From NCBI RefSeq assembly GCF_016306625.1, contig NZ_JACOII010000023.1:1-64000 (forward strand): a stretch of DNA of 64,000 bases, in the 5' to 3' direction. This stretch comes from Xenorhabdus lircayensis. GTDB taxonomy: Bacteria; Pseudomonadota; Gammaproteobacteria; Enterobacterales; Enterobacteriaceae. The position numbers were made by a program, and so were the translations under genes. The notes under the pieces were generated by a model. It had not been told where the DNA came from and ran no database searches. It worked only from the letters and a program-made list of their open reading frames with translations. Positions 1 to 11,895 of this stretch are shown here, piece by piece. Positions within the stretch are counted from its first letter, which is position 1. Each line of letters starts with the position of its first letter.

Positions 1-1112
1 AACCATCCCATGTGGCGCAACATCATCTCTGCGGAAAGGATCACAGAGCCTGGGTTTACTTTGTCCTGGCCAGCATACTTAGGTGCAGTACCGTGTGTTG
101 CTTCGAACAGTGCACACTCGTCACCAATGTTCGCACCTGGTGCAATACCGATACCACCTACTTGAGCAGCCAGAGCATCAGAAATGTAGTCACCGTTCAG
201 GTTCATACAGGCGATAACATCGTATTCTGCCGGACGCAGCAAAATCTGTTGTAAGAAAGCATCCGCAATCACATCCTTAACGATGATGTCTTTGCCATTC
301 TTAGGATTCTTGATCTTAACCCATGGACCACCATCCAGCAGTTCTCCGCCGAATTCGGTACGAGCCAATTCATAACCCCAATCTTTGAAGGCACCTTCTG
401 TGAATTTCATGATATTGCCTTTATGAACCAAAGTAACTGATTCACGGTCATTATCGATGGCATATTCAATTGCAGCACGTACCAAACGCTTTGTACCCTC
501 TTCTGAACAAGGTTTTATGCCGATACCACACTGTTGAGGGAAACGGATCTTATTAACGCCCATTTCATCCTGTAGGAATTTGATGACTTTGTCCACTTCC
601 GCTGAACCTGCTTTCCACTCAATCCCCGCATAAATGTCTTCTGCGTTTTCGCGGAAAATGACCATATCAGTCAGTTCAGGTTGCTTAACAGGGCTTGGTG
701 TACCTTGATAGTAACGAACCGGACGCAAGCAGACATACAGATCCAGTTGCTGACGCAGTGCGACGTTCAGCGAACGGATACCGCCACCTACTGGCGTTGT
801 CAGAGGACCTTTGATAGCAACACGATATTCACGGATCAGATCCAGCGTCTCATCTGGCAACCAAACATCTTTACCATAGACATGCGTGGATTTTTCACCC
901 GTGTAGATTTCCATCCAAGAAATTTTGCGCTCACCGCTATAAGCTTTCTGAACCGCAGCATCAACAACTTTCAGCATGACCGGCGTAACATCAACACCAA
1001 TGCCATCCCCTTCGATGTAAGGGATTACAGGGTTATTCGGAACATTTAATTTACCTTTGGCATCAATAGTAATTTTTTTACCTTCCGCCGGAACAACTAC
1101 TTTGCTTTCCAT
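1..1112 (-). CDS. icd: Isocitrate dehydrogenase [NADP], C-terminus cut by window edge
   Basis: Oxidatively decarboxylates isocitrate to 2-oxoglutarate in the cytoplasmic TCA cycle. About 370 of the usual ~416 residues are present; the missing part lies beyond position 1. The start ATG is the complement of 1110-1112, with an AGGAG-type ribosome site just upstream. Visible hallmarks are [11 protein letters not shown] near residue 32 and [13 protein letters not shown] near 109-121, whose Ser114 corresponds to the E. coli serine phosphorylated by AceK. It diverges from rluE, the same arrangement as in E. coli. Identity is very secure. Confidence 0.97.
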   Translation of the reverse strand, partial: MESKVVVPAEGKKITIDAKGKLNVPNNPVIPYIEGDGIGVDVTPVMLKVVDAAVQKAYSGERKISWMEIYTGEKSTHVYGKDVWLPDETLDLIREYRVAIKGPLTTPVGGGIRSLNVALRQQLDLYVCLRPVRYYQGTPSPVKQPELTDMVIFRENAEDIYAGIEWKAGSAEVDKVIKFLQDEMGVNKIRFPQQCGIGIKPCSEEGTKRLVRAAIEYAIDNDRESVTLVHKGNIMKFTEGAFKDWGYELARTEFGGELLDGGPWVKIKNPKNGKDIIVKDVIADAFLQQILLRPAEYDVIACMNLNGDYISDALAAQVGGIGIAPGANIGDECALFEATHGTAPKYAGQDKVNPGSVILSAEMMLRHMGW

Positions 1113-1216
1113 TAACCTCTCCTTTCAAATAAGCGCAATGCCTTGTTAATTTTTTGTAAGGGACCTGTCAATACTACTTGAATATTCCGCAAACGCCAAC
1201 GGTCACAGATTTAAGG

Positions 1217-1222
1217 TATAAT
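1217..1222 (+). promoter_or_regulatory. Candidate -10 box for rluE-nudJ
   Basis: A perfect TATAAT lies 31 bases before the rluE ATG at 1253. No good -35 hexamer is seen 16-18 bases upstream, so another factor may help or the assignment may be wrong. Its position argues against translation starting at the upstream in-frame ATG at 1178, which would lie outside the transcript. Confidence 0.5.
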
Positions 1223-1252
1223 ACACGCCCTAATTTTTCACGATGGCTTATC

Positions 1253-1882
1253 ATGACAAATATCTCTTTTAAAAAACGCCAACTTAACCGATTCAGCCAA
1301 AGAAAAAATAACAATACTATAAAAAAATTAACAGGCCCCCGTCGGGTATTGGTTTTTAACAAACCTTATGATGTTCTGCCCCAATTCACCGATGAAATGG
1401 GAAGAACAACGTTAAAAGATTTTATCCCGTTTACTGATGTTTATGCCGCAGGTCGTCTGGATCGCGATAGCGAAGGACTACTGGTGTTGACCAATGATGG
1501 CAAATTACAGGCTAAATTGACGCAACCCCATAAAAAAACAGCTAAAGTTTATTATGTTCAGGTCGAAGGTATTCCTGATGAAACCGCCCTGAATAAGCTG
1601 CGTAACGGCATCACGTTGAAAGATGGCCCAACTCTGCCTGCTGGCGCAGAGTTGGTAGAAGAACCTGAGTGGCTCTGGAAGCGAACACCCCCTATCCGGG
1701 AACGAAAAAGCATTCCGGTAAGTTGGCTCAAAATTACTCTGTATGAAGGCCGTAACCGTCAGGTACGTAGAATGACAGCCCATATTGGCTTTCCTACATT
1801 GCGCTTAATTCGTTTCAGTATGGGTTCGATACAATTAGAGCCATTATCCCCCGGAGAATGGAGAGAAATTAATTTTGTTTAG
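1253..1882 (+). CDS. rluE: 23S rRNA pseudouridine synthase RluE (U2457)
   Basis: Isomerises a uridine in the peptidyl-transferase region of 23S rRNA to pseudouridine. The 209-residue product belongs to the RsuA/RluB/RluE family: the catalytic aspartate is in [16 protein letters not shown] (about residues 64-79) and the conserved family motifs [11 protein letters not shown] and FPTLRLIR follow in the C-terminal half. I chose ATG 1253 because it gives a basic N-terminus like the E. coli protein and lies downstream of the TATAAT box; an in-frame ATG at 1178 would add 25 residues. The stop overlaps nudJ by 8 bases, suggesting translational coupling. Confidence 0.95.
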   Translation: MTNISFKKRQLNRFSQRKNNNTIKKLTGPRRVLVFNKPYDVLPQFTDEMGRTTLKDFIPFTDVYAAGRLDRDSEGLLVLTNDGKLQAKLTQPHKKTAKVYYVQVEGIPDETALNKLRNGITLKDGPTLPAGAELVEEPEWLWKRTPPIRERKSIPVSWLKITLYEGRNRQVRRMTAHIGFPTLRLIRFSMGSIQLEPLSPGEWREINFV

Positions 1883-2327
1883 TCCACACGTCACCGTTGC
1901 TTGTATTGTGCATGCAGAAAACAAATTTTTGGTTGTCGAAGAGCTGATCAATGGCAAGCTCCTCTGGAATCAGCCTGCGGGTCATCTTGAGGCTGACGAA
2001 ACATTGCTGCAAGCCGCTGAACGCGAATTATGGGAAGAAACTGGCATTCGTGCCCAACCACAGGCATTTTTGAAACTGCACCAATGGATTGCGCCTGACG
2101 GAACACCATTTATCCGTTTCCTGTTCTTGGTTGAAATGGAAAAAATCATGGATACAGCTCCACAAGATAACGATATCCATTGCTGCCACTGGTTAAGTGC
2201 AGAAGAAATCCTTAATAGTTTGCAATTACGTTCACCATTGGTTGCCGAGAGTGTCCGCTGTCATTTGGAACACAAGGTTTATCCTCTATCAATACTGGAC
2301 AGCTATGGCTCACCTTTCGCTAAATAA
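1875..2327 (+). CDS. nudJ: Nudix phosphatase NudJ
   Basis: Nucleoside tri-/diphosphatase, in E. coli also acting on thiamine pyrophosphate precursors. The 150-residue protein has a full Nudix box (G-x5-E-x7-REL-x-EE-x-G) from GHLEADET to WEETGI near residues 36-58, and the family ending LRSPLVAES near residue 125. The start is TTG at 1875, overlapping the rluE stop; it gives [10 protein letters not shown], matching the E. coli N-terminus, and no nearby ATG does. Length is close to the E. coli 153 residues. Confidence 0.95.
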   Translation: MFSPHVTVACIVHAENKFLVVEELINGKLLWNQPAGHLEADETLLQAAERELWEETGIRAQPQAFLKLHQWIAPDGTPFIRFLFLVEMEKIMDTAPQDNDIHCCHWLSAEEILNSLQLRSPLVAESVRCHLEHKVYPLSILDSYGSPFAK

Positions 2328-2436
2328 TTGCTTAAATAAAGAAACCGAATAAAAAGAGCATGAAGACGTTTGATGCACCATGATTGCCAACGTGCTAAAG
2401 TGTTGCGTTTGTTTTTTTCCGCAGTGAGATATATCC

Positions 2437-3540
2437 ATGTCAGATAACAGCCAAAAAAAAGTCATTGTCGGAATGTCCGGCGGTGTTGATTCATCAGTTT
2501 CCGCCTACCTTCTGCAACAGCAGGGCTATCAGGTAGCTGGGCTGTTCATGAAGAACTGGGAAGAAGACGATGGTCAAGAGTATTGCTCGGCTGCCGCCGA
2601 TCTTGCTGATGCCCAAGCAGTTTGTGACAAATTGGGCATTGAGTTGTATACCATCAATTTTGCAGCCGAGTATTGGGACAATGTATTCGAACATTTTCTT
2701 GCTGAATATAAAGCAGGCAGAACGCCAAACCCGGACATTCTTTGCAATAAAGAAATTAAATTCAAGGCATTTTTAGAGTTTGCCGCAGAGGATTTGGGAG
2801 CTGACTACATCGCAACCGGGCATTATGTCCGCCGTCGGGATGTGGACGGTATTAGCCAATTGCTCCGCGGCTTGGATGGCAATAAAGATCAAAGTTATTT
2901 CTTATATACCTTAAGCCACCAGCAGATTGCCAAGAGCCTGTTTCCAATCGGAGAATTGGAAAAACCCGAAGTACGCCGCATTGCAGAAGAAATCGGTCTA
3001 GTCACAGCAAAGAAAAAAGATTCGACCGGTATCTGCTTTATTGGTGAACGTAAGTTCCGTGATTTTCTGGGACGCTATCTACCTGCCCAACCAGGCCCAA
3101 TTGTGACAGTGGATGGAGAGACTATCGGTCAGCATACTGGCTTGATGTACCATACACTGGGTCAACGCAAAGGATTGGGGATTGGTGGAACTAAAGATGG
3201 CAGTGAAGATCCATGGTATGTTGTTGATAAAGATGTCGAAAACAATACACTGATTGTCGCCCAAGGCCATGAGCATCCCTGCCTGATGTCTGTCGGTTTG
3301 ATTGCACAGCAACTTCATTGGGTTGAACGCCAGCCGTTAAAGACAGAAATTCATTGTGTGGTAAAAACACGCTACCGCCAGCATGATATCCCCTGCACTG
3401 TCATTCCTCTGAGCGAAGATAAAATTGAAGTTCGTTTTGATAGCCCTGTTGCCGCTGTCACTCCCGGTCAATCAGCCGTGTTTTATCAAGGTGAAGTCTG
3501 TCTCGGTGGTGGTGTGATCGAACAACGTATACAGGAGTAA
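2437..3540 (+). CDS. mnmA: tRNA-specific 2-thiouridylase MnmA
   Basis: Transfers sulfur, delivered through the Tus relay, to C2 of the wobble uridine (U34) of tRNA-Lys, -Glu and -Gln in the cytoplasm. The 367-residue protein carries the PP-loop SGGVDSS at 14-20 for adenylation of U34, and the two catalytic cysteines at Cys103 (NPDILCNKE) and Cys200 ([13 protein letters not shown]). It ends two bases before hflD and probably shares its transcript, as in E. coli. Confidence 0.98.
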   Translation: MSDNSQKKVIVGMSGGVDSSVSAYLLQQQGYQVAGLFMKNWEEDDGQEYCSAAADLADAQAVCDKLGIELYTINFAAEYWDNVFEHFLAEYKAGRTPNPDILCNKEIKFKAFLEFAAEDLGADYIATGHYVRRRDVDGISQLLRGLDGNKDQSYFLYTLSHQQIAKSLFPIGELEKPEVRRIAEEIGLVTAKKKDSTGICFIGERKFRDFLGRYLPAQPGPIVTVDGETIGQHTGLMYHTLGQRKGLGIGGTKDGSEDPWYVVDKDVENNTLIVAQGHEHPCLMSVGLIAQQLHWVERQPLKTEIHCVVKTRYRQHDIPCTVIPLSEDKIEVRFDSPVAAVTPGQSAVFYQGEVCLGGGVIEQRIQE

Positions 3541-3542
3541 TC

Positions 3543-4169
3543 GTGGCTAAAAATTATTACGATATTACACTGGCACTGGCAGGTATCTGCCAGTCAGGCC
3601 GTCTGGTACAAAAGCTTGCCCATGAAGGCCAGTGTGATACTGATGCTTTTGACGTAATGATCAACAGTATCTTGAATATGAATCCGACATCCACGCTGGA
3701 TGTCTTTGGCAATAATGTCTGTAACCTGCGCGTTGGCCTTGAGGCCATGTTGGGCATGTTCAACGGCTCACACAGCGGTGTTTCTGCCGATCTTACCCGC
3801 TATATGCTGAGTTTGATGGCACTGGAACGGCATCTGAACAAAAATCAGTCGGCTGCCAATGAGCTGGCAAATCGCATTAGCCAGTTAGAGCGTCAGCAAG
3901 CCTATTTTGAACCCATGTCAGAGGGGATGCTTAACGCCCTTGCCGGAATTTATGTCGATGTTATCAGCCCACTGGGGCCGCGCATTCAAGTTACGGGTTC
4001 ACCTGACGTATTACGCAATACGCTAGTTCAGGCGAAAGTCAGATCAGCGTTACTGGCGGGTATCCGCAGTGCCGTTTTATGGCAACAAGTCGGCGGCCGC
4101 CGCTTGCAAATCATGTTTTCTCGTCAGCGCCTGATCCGACAGGCAAAAGACATTCTTGCTCATTGTTAA
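3543..4169 (+). CDS. hflD: HflD, high-frequency-lysogenization protein homologue
   Basis: Peripheral inner-membrane protein which in E. coli binds phage lambda CII; its normal cellular role is unclear. The 208-residue product opens with [17 protein letters not shown] and contains [17 protein letters not shown], both close to E. coli HflD (213 residues). The start is GTG at 3543, two bases after the mnmA stop, so translation is probably coupled. It sits between mnmA and purB, the usual context. Confidence 0.96.
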   Translation: MAKNYYDITLALAGICQSGRLVQKLAHEGQCDTDAFDVMINSILNMNPTSTLDVFGNNVCNLRVGLEAMLGMFNGSHSGVSADLTRYMLSLMALERHLNKNQSAANELANRISQLERQQAYFEPMSEGMLNALAGIYVDVISPLGPRIQVTGSPDVLRNTLVQAKVRSALLAGIRSAVLWQQVGGRRLQIMFSRQRLIRQAKDILAHC

Positions 4170-4189
4170 ACAAAAGCTGTTAAACATAA

Positions 4190-5590
<1,401 letters not shown>

Positions 5591-5605
5591 TCTTTATTTC
5601 TGTAC

Positions 5606-5629
5606 ATGGGCGGGATATGTCCCGTCCAT
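5606..5629 (+). terminator. Probable purB terminator hairpin
   Basis: ATGGGCGGGA (5606-5615) pairs with TCCCGTCCAT (5620-5629) around a TATG loop, with one G-T pair. It begins 16 bases after the purB stop. No U-tract follows, so it may be an RNA-stabilising or Rho-assisted end rather than a classic terminator. Confidence 0.5.
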
Positions 5630-5927
5630 ACTCAACCCATTTCAAAATACATTTCAAATTGTAGCTCAACAGCCAATCCGAAACTCCCCCTCACTAACTC
5701 AATCTAACACCGCTACAGTTAAACTATCTCAGCAATTTTTGACCACAATGCTATACCAACTGCATAACCAGCAACGGTTCTGTCTCCTACCCGAAATCGA
5801 CTAGAAATCTTGTGTATCGAACGCTAAAACAGTACTGAAACAAAGTTATCTACTATTGGAAACAGTGAGTTAAAGCATAGATAGCCTCATGATTTGAAGA
5901 AGTAAATAAAACCAACAGAACAAAGAG

Positions 5928-5954
5928 TTGAAAGGTGGAGAGGTATCTAACTCA
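5928..5954 (+). repeat. Remnant of the intergenic palindromic repeat (right end)
   Basis: TTGAAAGGTGGAGAGGT followed by ATCTAACTC resembles TTGAAAGATGAGAGGT-TAACTC at 18691-18712 after mfd and TTGAAAGATAAAAGGTAGAG at 59697-59716. A possible left end, ATTTCAAATTGTAGC, is at 5651-5665. The rest of the 600-base purB-phoP gap (5630-6123) shows no ORF I would support and becomes very AT-rich after 5980. Confidence 0.4.
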
Positions 5955-6123
5955 ATGACGGCGTCACCTTATATAAAATATAAATAGATTGTAAATTTAT
6001 TTGTTATTCCAATCTAATTATTTGTTTTTAAATGATTCACTCATTAACATACCAACAAAGGCTAAAAAGTTACTATACTTAGATTAATCATAATTAAATA
6101 TTTATAATTTTATTTAATATTTA

Positions 6124-6151
6124 TTGACGAAATTGACTACTTAGCTATTTT
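6124..6151 (+). promoter_or_regulatory. Candidate phoP promoter
   Basis: TTGACG (6124-6129) and TATTTT (6146-6151) are separated by 16 bases and lie about 45 bases before the phoP start. The AT-rich stretch just upstream (about 6095-6125) contains several TATTTA-like hexamers resembling PhoP half-sites, but their spacing is not the 11-base period expected, so I do not claim a PhoP box. Confidence 0.4.
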
Positions 6152-6194
6152 AAATTCATTTAGTAAACGTTACTGATTAGCATAAGGAATCATC

Positions 6195-6878
6195 ATGCGG
6201 ATATTGATCGTTGAAGATAACGCATTACTTCGCCATCACTTAACCGTACAACTGCGGGATATTGGGCATCAAGTCGATGCTGCGGAGAATGCCAAAGAAG
6301 CGGATTATTACCTTAAAGAGAGTCATCCTGATATTGCCATCGTTGATCTAGGATTACCGGGAGAGGATGGACTCAGCATGTTACGGCGCTGGCGTAGTGA
6401 GCAAGTTAAGTTACCTATCCTTGTCCTCACTGCTCGTGAAAGCTGGCAAGAAAAAGTGACTGTGTTAAACGCAGGAGCTGATGATTATGTTACCAAACCC
6501 TTCCATCTGGAAGAAATTAACGCTCGCATACAAGCATTAATGCGGCGTAATAGTGGGTTGGCGTCACAATTAGTTGAAATTTCACCTTTTTTAATTGATC
6601 TGTCGCGAAAAGAGTTTTCTGTCAATCATGCCAATATCAAATTGACCGCCTTTGAATATACAATTATCGAAACCTTGATGCGCAATAATGGCAAGGTTGT
6701 CAGTAAAGAATCGTTAATGCGCCAGTTGTATCCAGATGCTGAATTACGCGAAAGTCATACAATTGATGTATTAATGGGGCGTTTGAGGAAAAAAATATTG
6801 AATGAATGGTCCGAAGAGGTGATTGTCACAGTCCGTGGTCAAGGATACCGTTTTGACGTGAAATCGAATGATGCTTAA
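6195..6878 (+). CDS. phoP: Response regulator PhoP
   Basis: OmpR/PhoB-family transcription factor phosphorylated by PhoQ under low Mg2+, acid or cationic peptide stress. The receiver domain spans about residues 1-120: acidic pocket ED at 7-8, phospho-acceptor Asp51 ([11 protein letters not shown]), Thr and Lys in LTARES and TKPF. The winged-helix DNA-binding domain is about 125-222, with [19 protein letters not shown] in its recognition region. At 227 residues it is four longer than E. coli PhoP. It overlaps phoQ by 11 bases. In Photorhabdus, PhoPQ is reported as needed for insect virulence; whether that holds here is inference. Confidence 0.98.
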   Translation: MRILIVEDNALLRHHLTVQLRDIGHQVDAAENAKEADYYLKESHPDIAIVDLGLPGEDGLSMLRRWRSEQVKLPILVLTARESWQEKVTVLNAGADDYVTKPFHLEEINARIQALMRRNSGLASQLVEISPFLIDLSRKEFSVNHANIKLTAFEYTIIETLMRNNGKVVSKESLMRQLYPDAELRESHTIDVLMGRLRKKILNEWSEEVIVTVRGQGYRFDVKSNDA

Positions 6879-8325
6879 TTTCTCTGAAAATCATTTTTCT
6901 TTAAGAACCCGCTTTCTCATGGCAACGGCAGCTATTATCTTCGCCTTGACGCTATCATATGGAATTGTTGCTATTGTTGGGTATTTAGTGAGTTTTGATA
7001 AAACGAACTATTCTATACTCCGGAGCCAAAGTAATTTATTTTTTACGCTTGCTAAATGGGAAGACAACAAGCTAGAAATTCTTGTTCCAAAAAATTTCCC
7101 CCTGAATTCTCGCCCCTTAGCCCTGATTTATGACAATAAGGGAAATATACTCTGGCGCCAAAATAATGTGCCTGAATTGGAAAAAATGCTCGACCCCAAT
7201 TGGTTGAAAAAAAATGGTTTATATGAATTAGAGACCTATTTCAAAGAAAAAGGAGATTTTTTCTATAACCAAACATCAAATAAAGGTAATGCAAACAAGA
7301 CAGACGACAATAACGATATGTTATTAACTTACTCAGTTGCCGTAAATATTTATCCTGCAACTGACAGACTACCTGCAATAACTATCGTTATCATTGACAC
7401 CATCCCACAAGATGTACAGGAATCAGCGAAGGTCTGGGAGTGGTTTGGATATGTATTAATTGCCAACCTACTTCTGGTCATTCCATTAATCTGGCTTGCT
7501 GCTGATTGGAGCCTTCGACCAATTAAATCATTAATTATTCAAATAAGCTCTTTAGAAAACGGAGAACGAGAAAAACTTGATGAGAATCCACCCACAGAAT
7601 TAAAAACTCTGGTCAGAAACTTAAATGCCTTATTAACCAATGAGCGTAAACGTTATGCAAAATATCACACGACACTTTCTGATTTAACGCATAGTCTGAA
7701 AACACCTTTAGCGGTACTGCAATCAACTTTGCGCTCTCTGCGCCACCCACAAAAGATGGCTATTGAACAAGCTGAACCCATCATGCTTGAACAAATTGAC
7801 CGAATATCCCAGCAAATTGGCTACTACTTGCATCGAGCCAATATGCGCAGTGATCATACCCTACTCCTGAGGCAAATTTCTTCCGTCCCAATCTTACTGG
7901 ATAGCCTAATCAATGCCCTAGCCAAAGTATATCAACGTAAAGGCGTCAACATCTCGCTAGATGTATCCCCCGAAGTCACATGGCTGGGTGAAAAGAATGA
8001 TTTTTTAGAGGTGATGGGAAGTGTTCTAGATAATGCCTGTAAATATTGCCTGGAGTTTGTCGAAGTCAGCGCCACAATGGGGGTGAATTCTGTCACTATC
8101 ATTGTTGATGATGATGGACCAGGTGTCCCACCAAATAAGCGTGAGATGATTTTCCAGCGGGGTTTACGAGCTGATACATTACGATCAGGCCAAGGATTAG
8201 GTTTGTCGATAGCTTCTGAAATTGTCGAGCAATATGAAGGCGATATCAGTATTGAGGATAGTCCACTTGGCGGAACTCGGGTGAATGTGATATTTCGGGT
8301 GCAACAAATCAACGATGATGATTAG
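6868..8325 (+). CDS. phoQ: Sensor histidine kinase PhoQ
   Basis: Inner-membrane sensor that phosphorylates PhoP when periplasmic Mg2+ is low. Order of parts in 485 residues: TM1 about 15-40, periplasmic sensor about 43-189, TM2 about 190-212 with the conserved Asn200, HAMP, dimerisation helix with phospho-acceptor His275 ([14 protein letters not shown]), and a HATPase domain with DNACKYC and DDGPGVP. ATG codons at 6868 and 6871 are both possible; both overlap the end of phoP. The E. coli acidic cluster EDDDDAE is reduced here to TDDNND at residues 145-150. HATPase loop reads [12 protein letters not shown]. Confidence 0.97.
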   Translation: MMLNFSENHFSLRTRFLMATAAIIFALTLSYGIVAIVGYLVSFDKTNYSILRSQSNLFFTLAKWEDNKLEILVPKNFPLNSRPLALIYDNKGNILWRQNNVPELEKMLDPNWLKKNGLYELETYFKEKGDFFYNQTSNKGNANKTDDNNDMLLTYSVAVNIYPATDRLPAITIVIIDTIPQDVQESAKVWEWFGYVLIANLLLVIPLIWLAADWSLRPIKSLIIQISSLENGEREKLDENPPTELKTLVRNLNALLTNERKRYAKYHTTLSDLTHSLKTPLAVLQSTLRSLRHPQKMAIEQAEPIMLEQIDRISQQIGYYLHRANMRSDHTLLLRQISSVPILLDSLINALAKVYQRKGVNISLDVSPEVTWLGEKNDFLEVMGSVLDNACKYCLEFVEVSATMGVNSVTIIVDDDGPGVPPNKREMIFQRGLRADTLRSGQGLGLSIASEIVEQYEGDISIEDSPLGGTRVNVIFRVQQINDDD

Positions 8326-8387
8326 GCGATTACGCTGGCAATCGCGAAATATTTCAACCAAGCCTGATATCGTCGTCGACTATTCGT

Positions 8388-8393
8388 TATAAT
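8388..8393 (+). promoter_or_regulatory. Candidate -10 box for roxA
   Basis: TATAAT lies 35 bases before the roxA ATG and after the phoQ stop, so roxA may have its own promoter in addition to readthrough from phoPQ. The -35 region is not recognisable. Confidence 0.4.
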
Positions 8394-8428
8394 AGCGCGA
8401 AATTCACTTCTCACTTCAGGATGTCACC

Positions 8429-9550
8429 ATGGATTATCCGCTGAATCTGGACTGGCAGGCGTTTTTGCAAAACCATTGGCAGAAGCGACCTTTGCTGATT
8501 AAACAGGGTTTCCATCAGTTTATTGATCCCCTTTCTCCCGATGAGTTGGCGGGACTGGCGATGGAAAATGAAATCGATAGCCGTTTGGTCAGTCAGAAAA
8601 ATGGCCGCTGGGAAGTTTCCCATGGGCCATTTGAAACCTACGACCATTTAGGCGAGAAAGATTGGTCTTTGCTTGTACAAGCCGTTAACCACTGGCATCT
8701 CCCCTCCTCTGCACTGATGAAACCATTCCGTGTGCTATCTGATTGGCGCATGGATGATTTGATGGTCTCTTTTTCTGTATCCGGTGGTGGTGTCGGCCCC
8801 CATCTTGATCAATATGATGTTTTTATCATCCAAGGAAAAGGTCGTCGGCGCTGGCGTGTAGGCGATAAAATACCAATGAAACAACGTTGCCCTCATCCTG
8901 ATTTATTGCAGGTTGATCCCTTCGAGGCAATCATTGATGAAGAAATGCTGCCAGGCGATATACTTTATATTCCACCGGGTTTTCCACATGAAGGCTATGC
9001 CATTGAGGATTCACTGAACTATTCAGTAGGATTCCGCGCGCCCAATGCACGTGAGTTATTCAGTGGATTTGCTGATTACATTCTGGCAAACGAACTGGGA
9101 AGCCATCGCTACAGCGACCCCGAACTGACCTTCCGTAATAATCCAGCACTGATCCAGACAAACGAACTGACCACGCTGCGTTCAATGATGCGTGAATTGC
9201 TGGAACAACCTGAGACTTTCCAAAATTGGTTTGGTGAATTCATCTCTCAATCACGCCATGAACTGGATCTTGCTCCACCTGAACCCTCTTATGAAAGCGA
9301 CGAGATCTATGAGTTGCTGAAACAGGGCGAAGAGTTAAATCGATTGAATGGATTGCGTGTCCTGCGTGTCGGCGATCAATGTTTCGTCAATGGAGAATTG
9401 ATGGATACTCCTCATATCAATGCCGCTGATGCACTTTGTCAGCATAGTAAGGTCAACGCCGAACTTCTGGGTGATGCTATCGACGATGTTCGATTTGTCA
9501 GCCTGCTGACGGCCTTGGTCAACAGCGGTTATTGGTATTTTAATGACTAA
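8429..9550 (+). CDS. roxA: Ribosomal protein uL16 3-hydroxylase RoxA (YcfD)
   Basis: Fe(II)/2-oxoglutarate-dependent JmjC oxygenase; in E. coli it hydroxylates Arg81 of ribosomal protein uL16. The 373-residue product matches the E. coli length. Iron ligands are visible as His125 and Asp127 (GPHLDQYDVFIIQG) and His187 (IPPGFPHEGYA). The C-terminal half should form the dimerisation and winged-helix regions. It follows phoQ, as in E. coli, where phoPQ-roxA are adjacent. Confidence 0.97.
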   Translation: MDYPLNLDWQAFLQNHWQKRPLLIKQGFHQFIDPLSPDELAGLAMENEIDSRLVSQKNGRWEVSHGPFETYDHLGEKDWSLLVQAVNHWHLPSSALMKPFRVLSDWRMDDLMVSFSVSGGGVGPHLDQYDVFIIQGKGRRRWRVGDKIPMKQRCPHPDLLQVDPFEAIIDEEMLPGDILYIPPGFPHEGYAIEDSLNYSVGFRAPNARELFSGFADYILANELGSHRYSDPELTFRNNPALIQTNELTTLRSMMRELLEQPETFQNWFGEFISQSRHELDLAPPEPSYESDEIYELLKQGEELNRLNGLRVLRVGDQCFVNGELMDTPHINAADALCQHSKVNAELLGDAIDDVRFVSLLTALVNSGYWYFND

Positions 9551-9568
9551 TCAGTGAACAATCCGTGA

Positions 9569-9595
9569 ACAAAGGGGCAAATATTGCCCCTTTGT
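9569..9595. terminator. Shared bidirectional hairpin between roxA and pepT
   Basis: ACAAAGGGGCAA (9569-9580) and TTGCCCCTTTGT (9584-9595) form a perfect 12-bp stem with a three-base loop, between the convergent 3' ends of roxA and pepT. Its last base is the first base of the pepT stop codon complement, so the hairpin abuts pepT exactly. U-tracts are short on both sides. Confidence 0.75.
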
Positions 9596-10842
9596 CAGTC
9601 ATCAGATAACGCATTATTTTCACGCCTTGCCGCCAATTCAGCAATCCGCATAATGACGCGGACTGCCTGTTCCATGCCTTCCAGTGAAATAAATTCGTGC
9701 TTACTGTGATAATTATATCCACCAGTGAAAATATTCAGGCAAGGCAGGCCACGATAAGATAGCTGTGCACCATCAGTACCTCCACGGATCGGCTGGATTA
9801 TCGGCTCAATATCACAATCCAGCATAGCTTGTTTAGCAATAGCAATAACGTGTGGATGTTTAATCATTTCACTGTGCATGTTGTAATAACTGTCATCAAT
9901 CGTCAGCTCAATATAGCAATCTGGATGGAGTCCTTTCCCTACTTTTTCCGCAATGGCGAGTAGTGTTTTTTTGCGTTTTTTAAAATTCGCACTGTCAAAA
10001 TCTCGGATAATGTAGTGCATCTCGGCACGCTCTACCGTGCCTTTTATGCTTTGCAAATGATAAAAACCCTCATAACCTTCTGTGTGTTCAGGCGTCTCTT
10101 CGGGAGGCAGTGCATGATGAAGGCGCATTGCCAGAGACGATGCATTAACCATCACCCCTTTGGCACTGCCCGGATGAACCATGTTACCCACGATCTTGAT
10201 AGTTACTGATGCTGCATTAAAATTTTCAAACTCCAATTCTCCCACGCCGCCTCCATCGACGGTATAGGCCCATTCTGCCCCAAAAGCTTCTATATCAAAA
10301 TAATGTGCCCCTTTGCCAATTTCTTCATCGGGCGTAAATGCAACCTGAATATCACCATGTGGAATATTTTTCTGTTTCAAACGCACCATTGCTGTGATGA
10401 TTTCAGCAATGCCGGCTTTATCATCAGCACCTAACAGCGTTTTTCCATCAGTCGTAATTAATGTTTTTCCCCATAGACTATGCAATACCGGAAACATGAC
10501 AGGCGACAGCACTTCATCCCCCATTCCCAATGCAATATCACCACCACGGTAATTTTCCAAGATTTGAGGATTAACATGCTTACCAGGAAAATCCGGTGAG
10601 GTATCGAGATGTGAAATGAAGCCAATAACCGGCACAGTCCAGGCAACATTTGATGGCAATGTTGCCTGGACTGTGCCCCGCTCATTGAAGGTGACATCAG
10701 AAAAACCAAGTTGAACCAGTTCCTCGTATAATGCTTTGGCAAGTTTCAGTTGACCGTCACTGCTGGGAATGGTTTTAGCGGATGGTTTTGATTGAGTATT
10801 AAATGCAATATATTTAAAAAAACGCTCTAATAATCTATTCAT
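9595..10842 (-). CDS. pepT: Peptidase T (tripeptidase)
   Basis: Cytoplasmic zinc aminotripeptidase of family M20B, releasing N-terminal residues from tripeptides. The 415-residue product carries [11 protein letters not shown] (His78, Asp80), [12 protein letters not shown] (bridging aspartate), [11 protein letters not shown] (catalytic Glu pair) and a C-terminal GGTDGAQLS and NYHSKHEF. The start ATG at 10842 has a strong purine-rich Shine-Dalgarno (GGGGGAGAAG) just upstream and matches the E. coli start; an alternative start six codons upstream is less likely. In E. coli pepT lies near phoPQ-roxA, so the context is conserved. Confidence 0.97.
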   Translation of the reverse strand: MNRLLERFFKYIAFNTQSKPSAKTIPSSDGQLKLAKALYEELVQLGFSDVTFNERGTVQATLPSNVAWTVPVIGFISHLDTSPDFPGKHVNPQILENYRGGDIALGMGDEVLSPVMFPVLHSLWGKTLITTDGKTLLGADDKAGIAEIITAMVRLKQKNIPHGDIQVAFTPDEEIGKGAHYFDIEAFGAEWAYTVDGGGVGELEFENFNAASVTIKIVGNMVHPGSAKGVMVNASSLAMRLHHALPPEETPEHTEGYEGFYHLQSIKGTVERAEMHYIIRDFDSANFKKRKKTLLAIAEKVGKGLHPDCYIELTIDDSYYNMHSEMIKHPHVIAIAKQAMLDCDIEPIIQPIRGGTDGAQLSYRGLPCLNIFTGGYNYHSKHEFISLEGMEQAVRVIMRIAELAARRENNALSDD

Positions 10843-10906
10843 CTTCTCCCCCTGAATCATATAGATTTATTATGGCGAAGATGAATAGAGTAAGTATTGC
10901 GTCAAA

Positions 10907-11737
10907 TCAGCTTTTATCTGCCTTCATCTGCTGAATTAAAGTCTGAACATATTCAGTGACAATTTTACTGGCATGACCATAGTGTTTTTCATCAAATAGA
11001 CTTTCGACCTGACTAGGCTCCAGATTCAGTTCAACAGCGTGTGTGCCAGATAATTTAGCTTCATGCACGAAACCCGCTGCGGGATAAACGTGGCCTGATG
11101 TTCCGATAGCAATAAAGATATCAGCATCAGCTAAAGCAGAATAAATCTGCTCCATACCCAATGGCATTTCCCCAAACCATACTACATGAGGACGCAGTGG
11201 AGACGGAAATTGGCAACAATGACAACGATCTTCCATCGTCAACTCAGTCGTCCATTCAATCACCTGCCCAGACTGACAACAACGAACTTTCAGTAATTCA
11301 CCATGCATATGCAGAACATGATGACTTCCCGCACGTTCATGCAGATCATCGATGTTCTGTGTCACCAACAGAAAATGGTCGCCAAGTACCTGCTCAAGTT
11401 CCGCCAAAGCATAATGCGCGGCATTGGGTTTGATTTCCGGCTGCTGGAGTTGCCCTCGGCGCGCATTGTAAAATGCCTGAACCATATCTGGGTCACGCTG
11501 GAAACCTTCCGGTGTAGCAACATCTTCGACTCTATGCTCTTCCCATAGGCCATCAGAAGAGCGAAATGTTCGAATACCTGACTCGGCAGAGATCCCTGCA
11601 CCTGTCAGCACCACCACATGAGGTTTTTCTATTTTATTTGCCAATCGAATATCCCTGTAAAAATTTTGTCTATGTAATCGCTGACGCCGTAACCGTCTAA
11701 TCCGAAAAAATTTACTGTGCCGATAACGAACCCGCAT
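10907..11737 (-). CDS. cobB: NAD-dependent protein deacylase CobB (sirtuin)
   Basis: Removes acetyl and succinyl groups from protein lysines using NAD. Residues 41-60 hold the NAD-binding [26 protein letters not shown] is at 127-137, and the catalytic His145 is in HMHGEL. Tyr90 and Arg93 (QAFYNARR) are the class III residues that accept succinyl-lysine. A cysteine cluster (CC at 153-154, CHCC at 172-175) would form the zinc site. The arginine-rich N-terminus (residues 1-36) matches the longer E. coli CobB isoform. In E. coli nagK lies between lolE and cobB; it is absent here. Confidence 0.97.
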   Translation of the reverse strand: MRVRYRHSKFFRIRRLRRQRLHRQNFYRDIRLANKIEKPHVVVLTGAGISAESGIRTFRSSDGLWEEHRVEDVATPEGFQRDPDMVQAFYNARRGQLQQPEIKPNAAHYALAELEQVLGDHFLLVTQNIDDLHERAGSHHVLHMHGELLKVRCCQSGQVIEWTTELTMEDRCHCCQFPSPLRPHVVWFGEMPLGMEQIYSALADADIFIAIGTSGHVYPAAGFVHEAKLSGTHAVELNLEPSQVESLFDEKHYGHASKIVTEYVQTLIQQMKADKS

Positions 11738-11895
11738 ATGACTGTTTCCTTAAAAAAGGTTTCCTTAAATGCTCTTCAATCTCGAATAGCTATTCCACTC
11801 AGAACATGTGCATAAGGACGTTTTTACCGATTCATTTTTACCCGATTCAAGATCATACGATAGCGTGCTTAGATACGTGTTGATACTCTGGTATA

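Noticed and set aside
681-1049. 122-codon plus-strand frame inside icd
   Set aside because: Antisense to a clearly conserved gene, with no motif or ribosome site; a shadow of icd codon structure.
6095-6125. Possible PhoP box array upstream of phoP
   Set aside because: TATTTA-like hexamers occur but at 7- and 12-base steps rather than the 11-base period of PhoP direct repeats; likely just AT-rich sequence.
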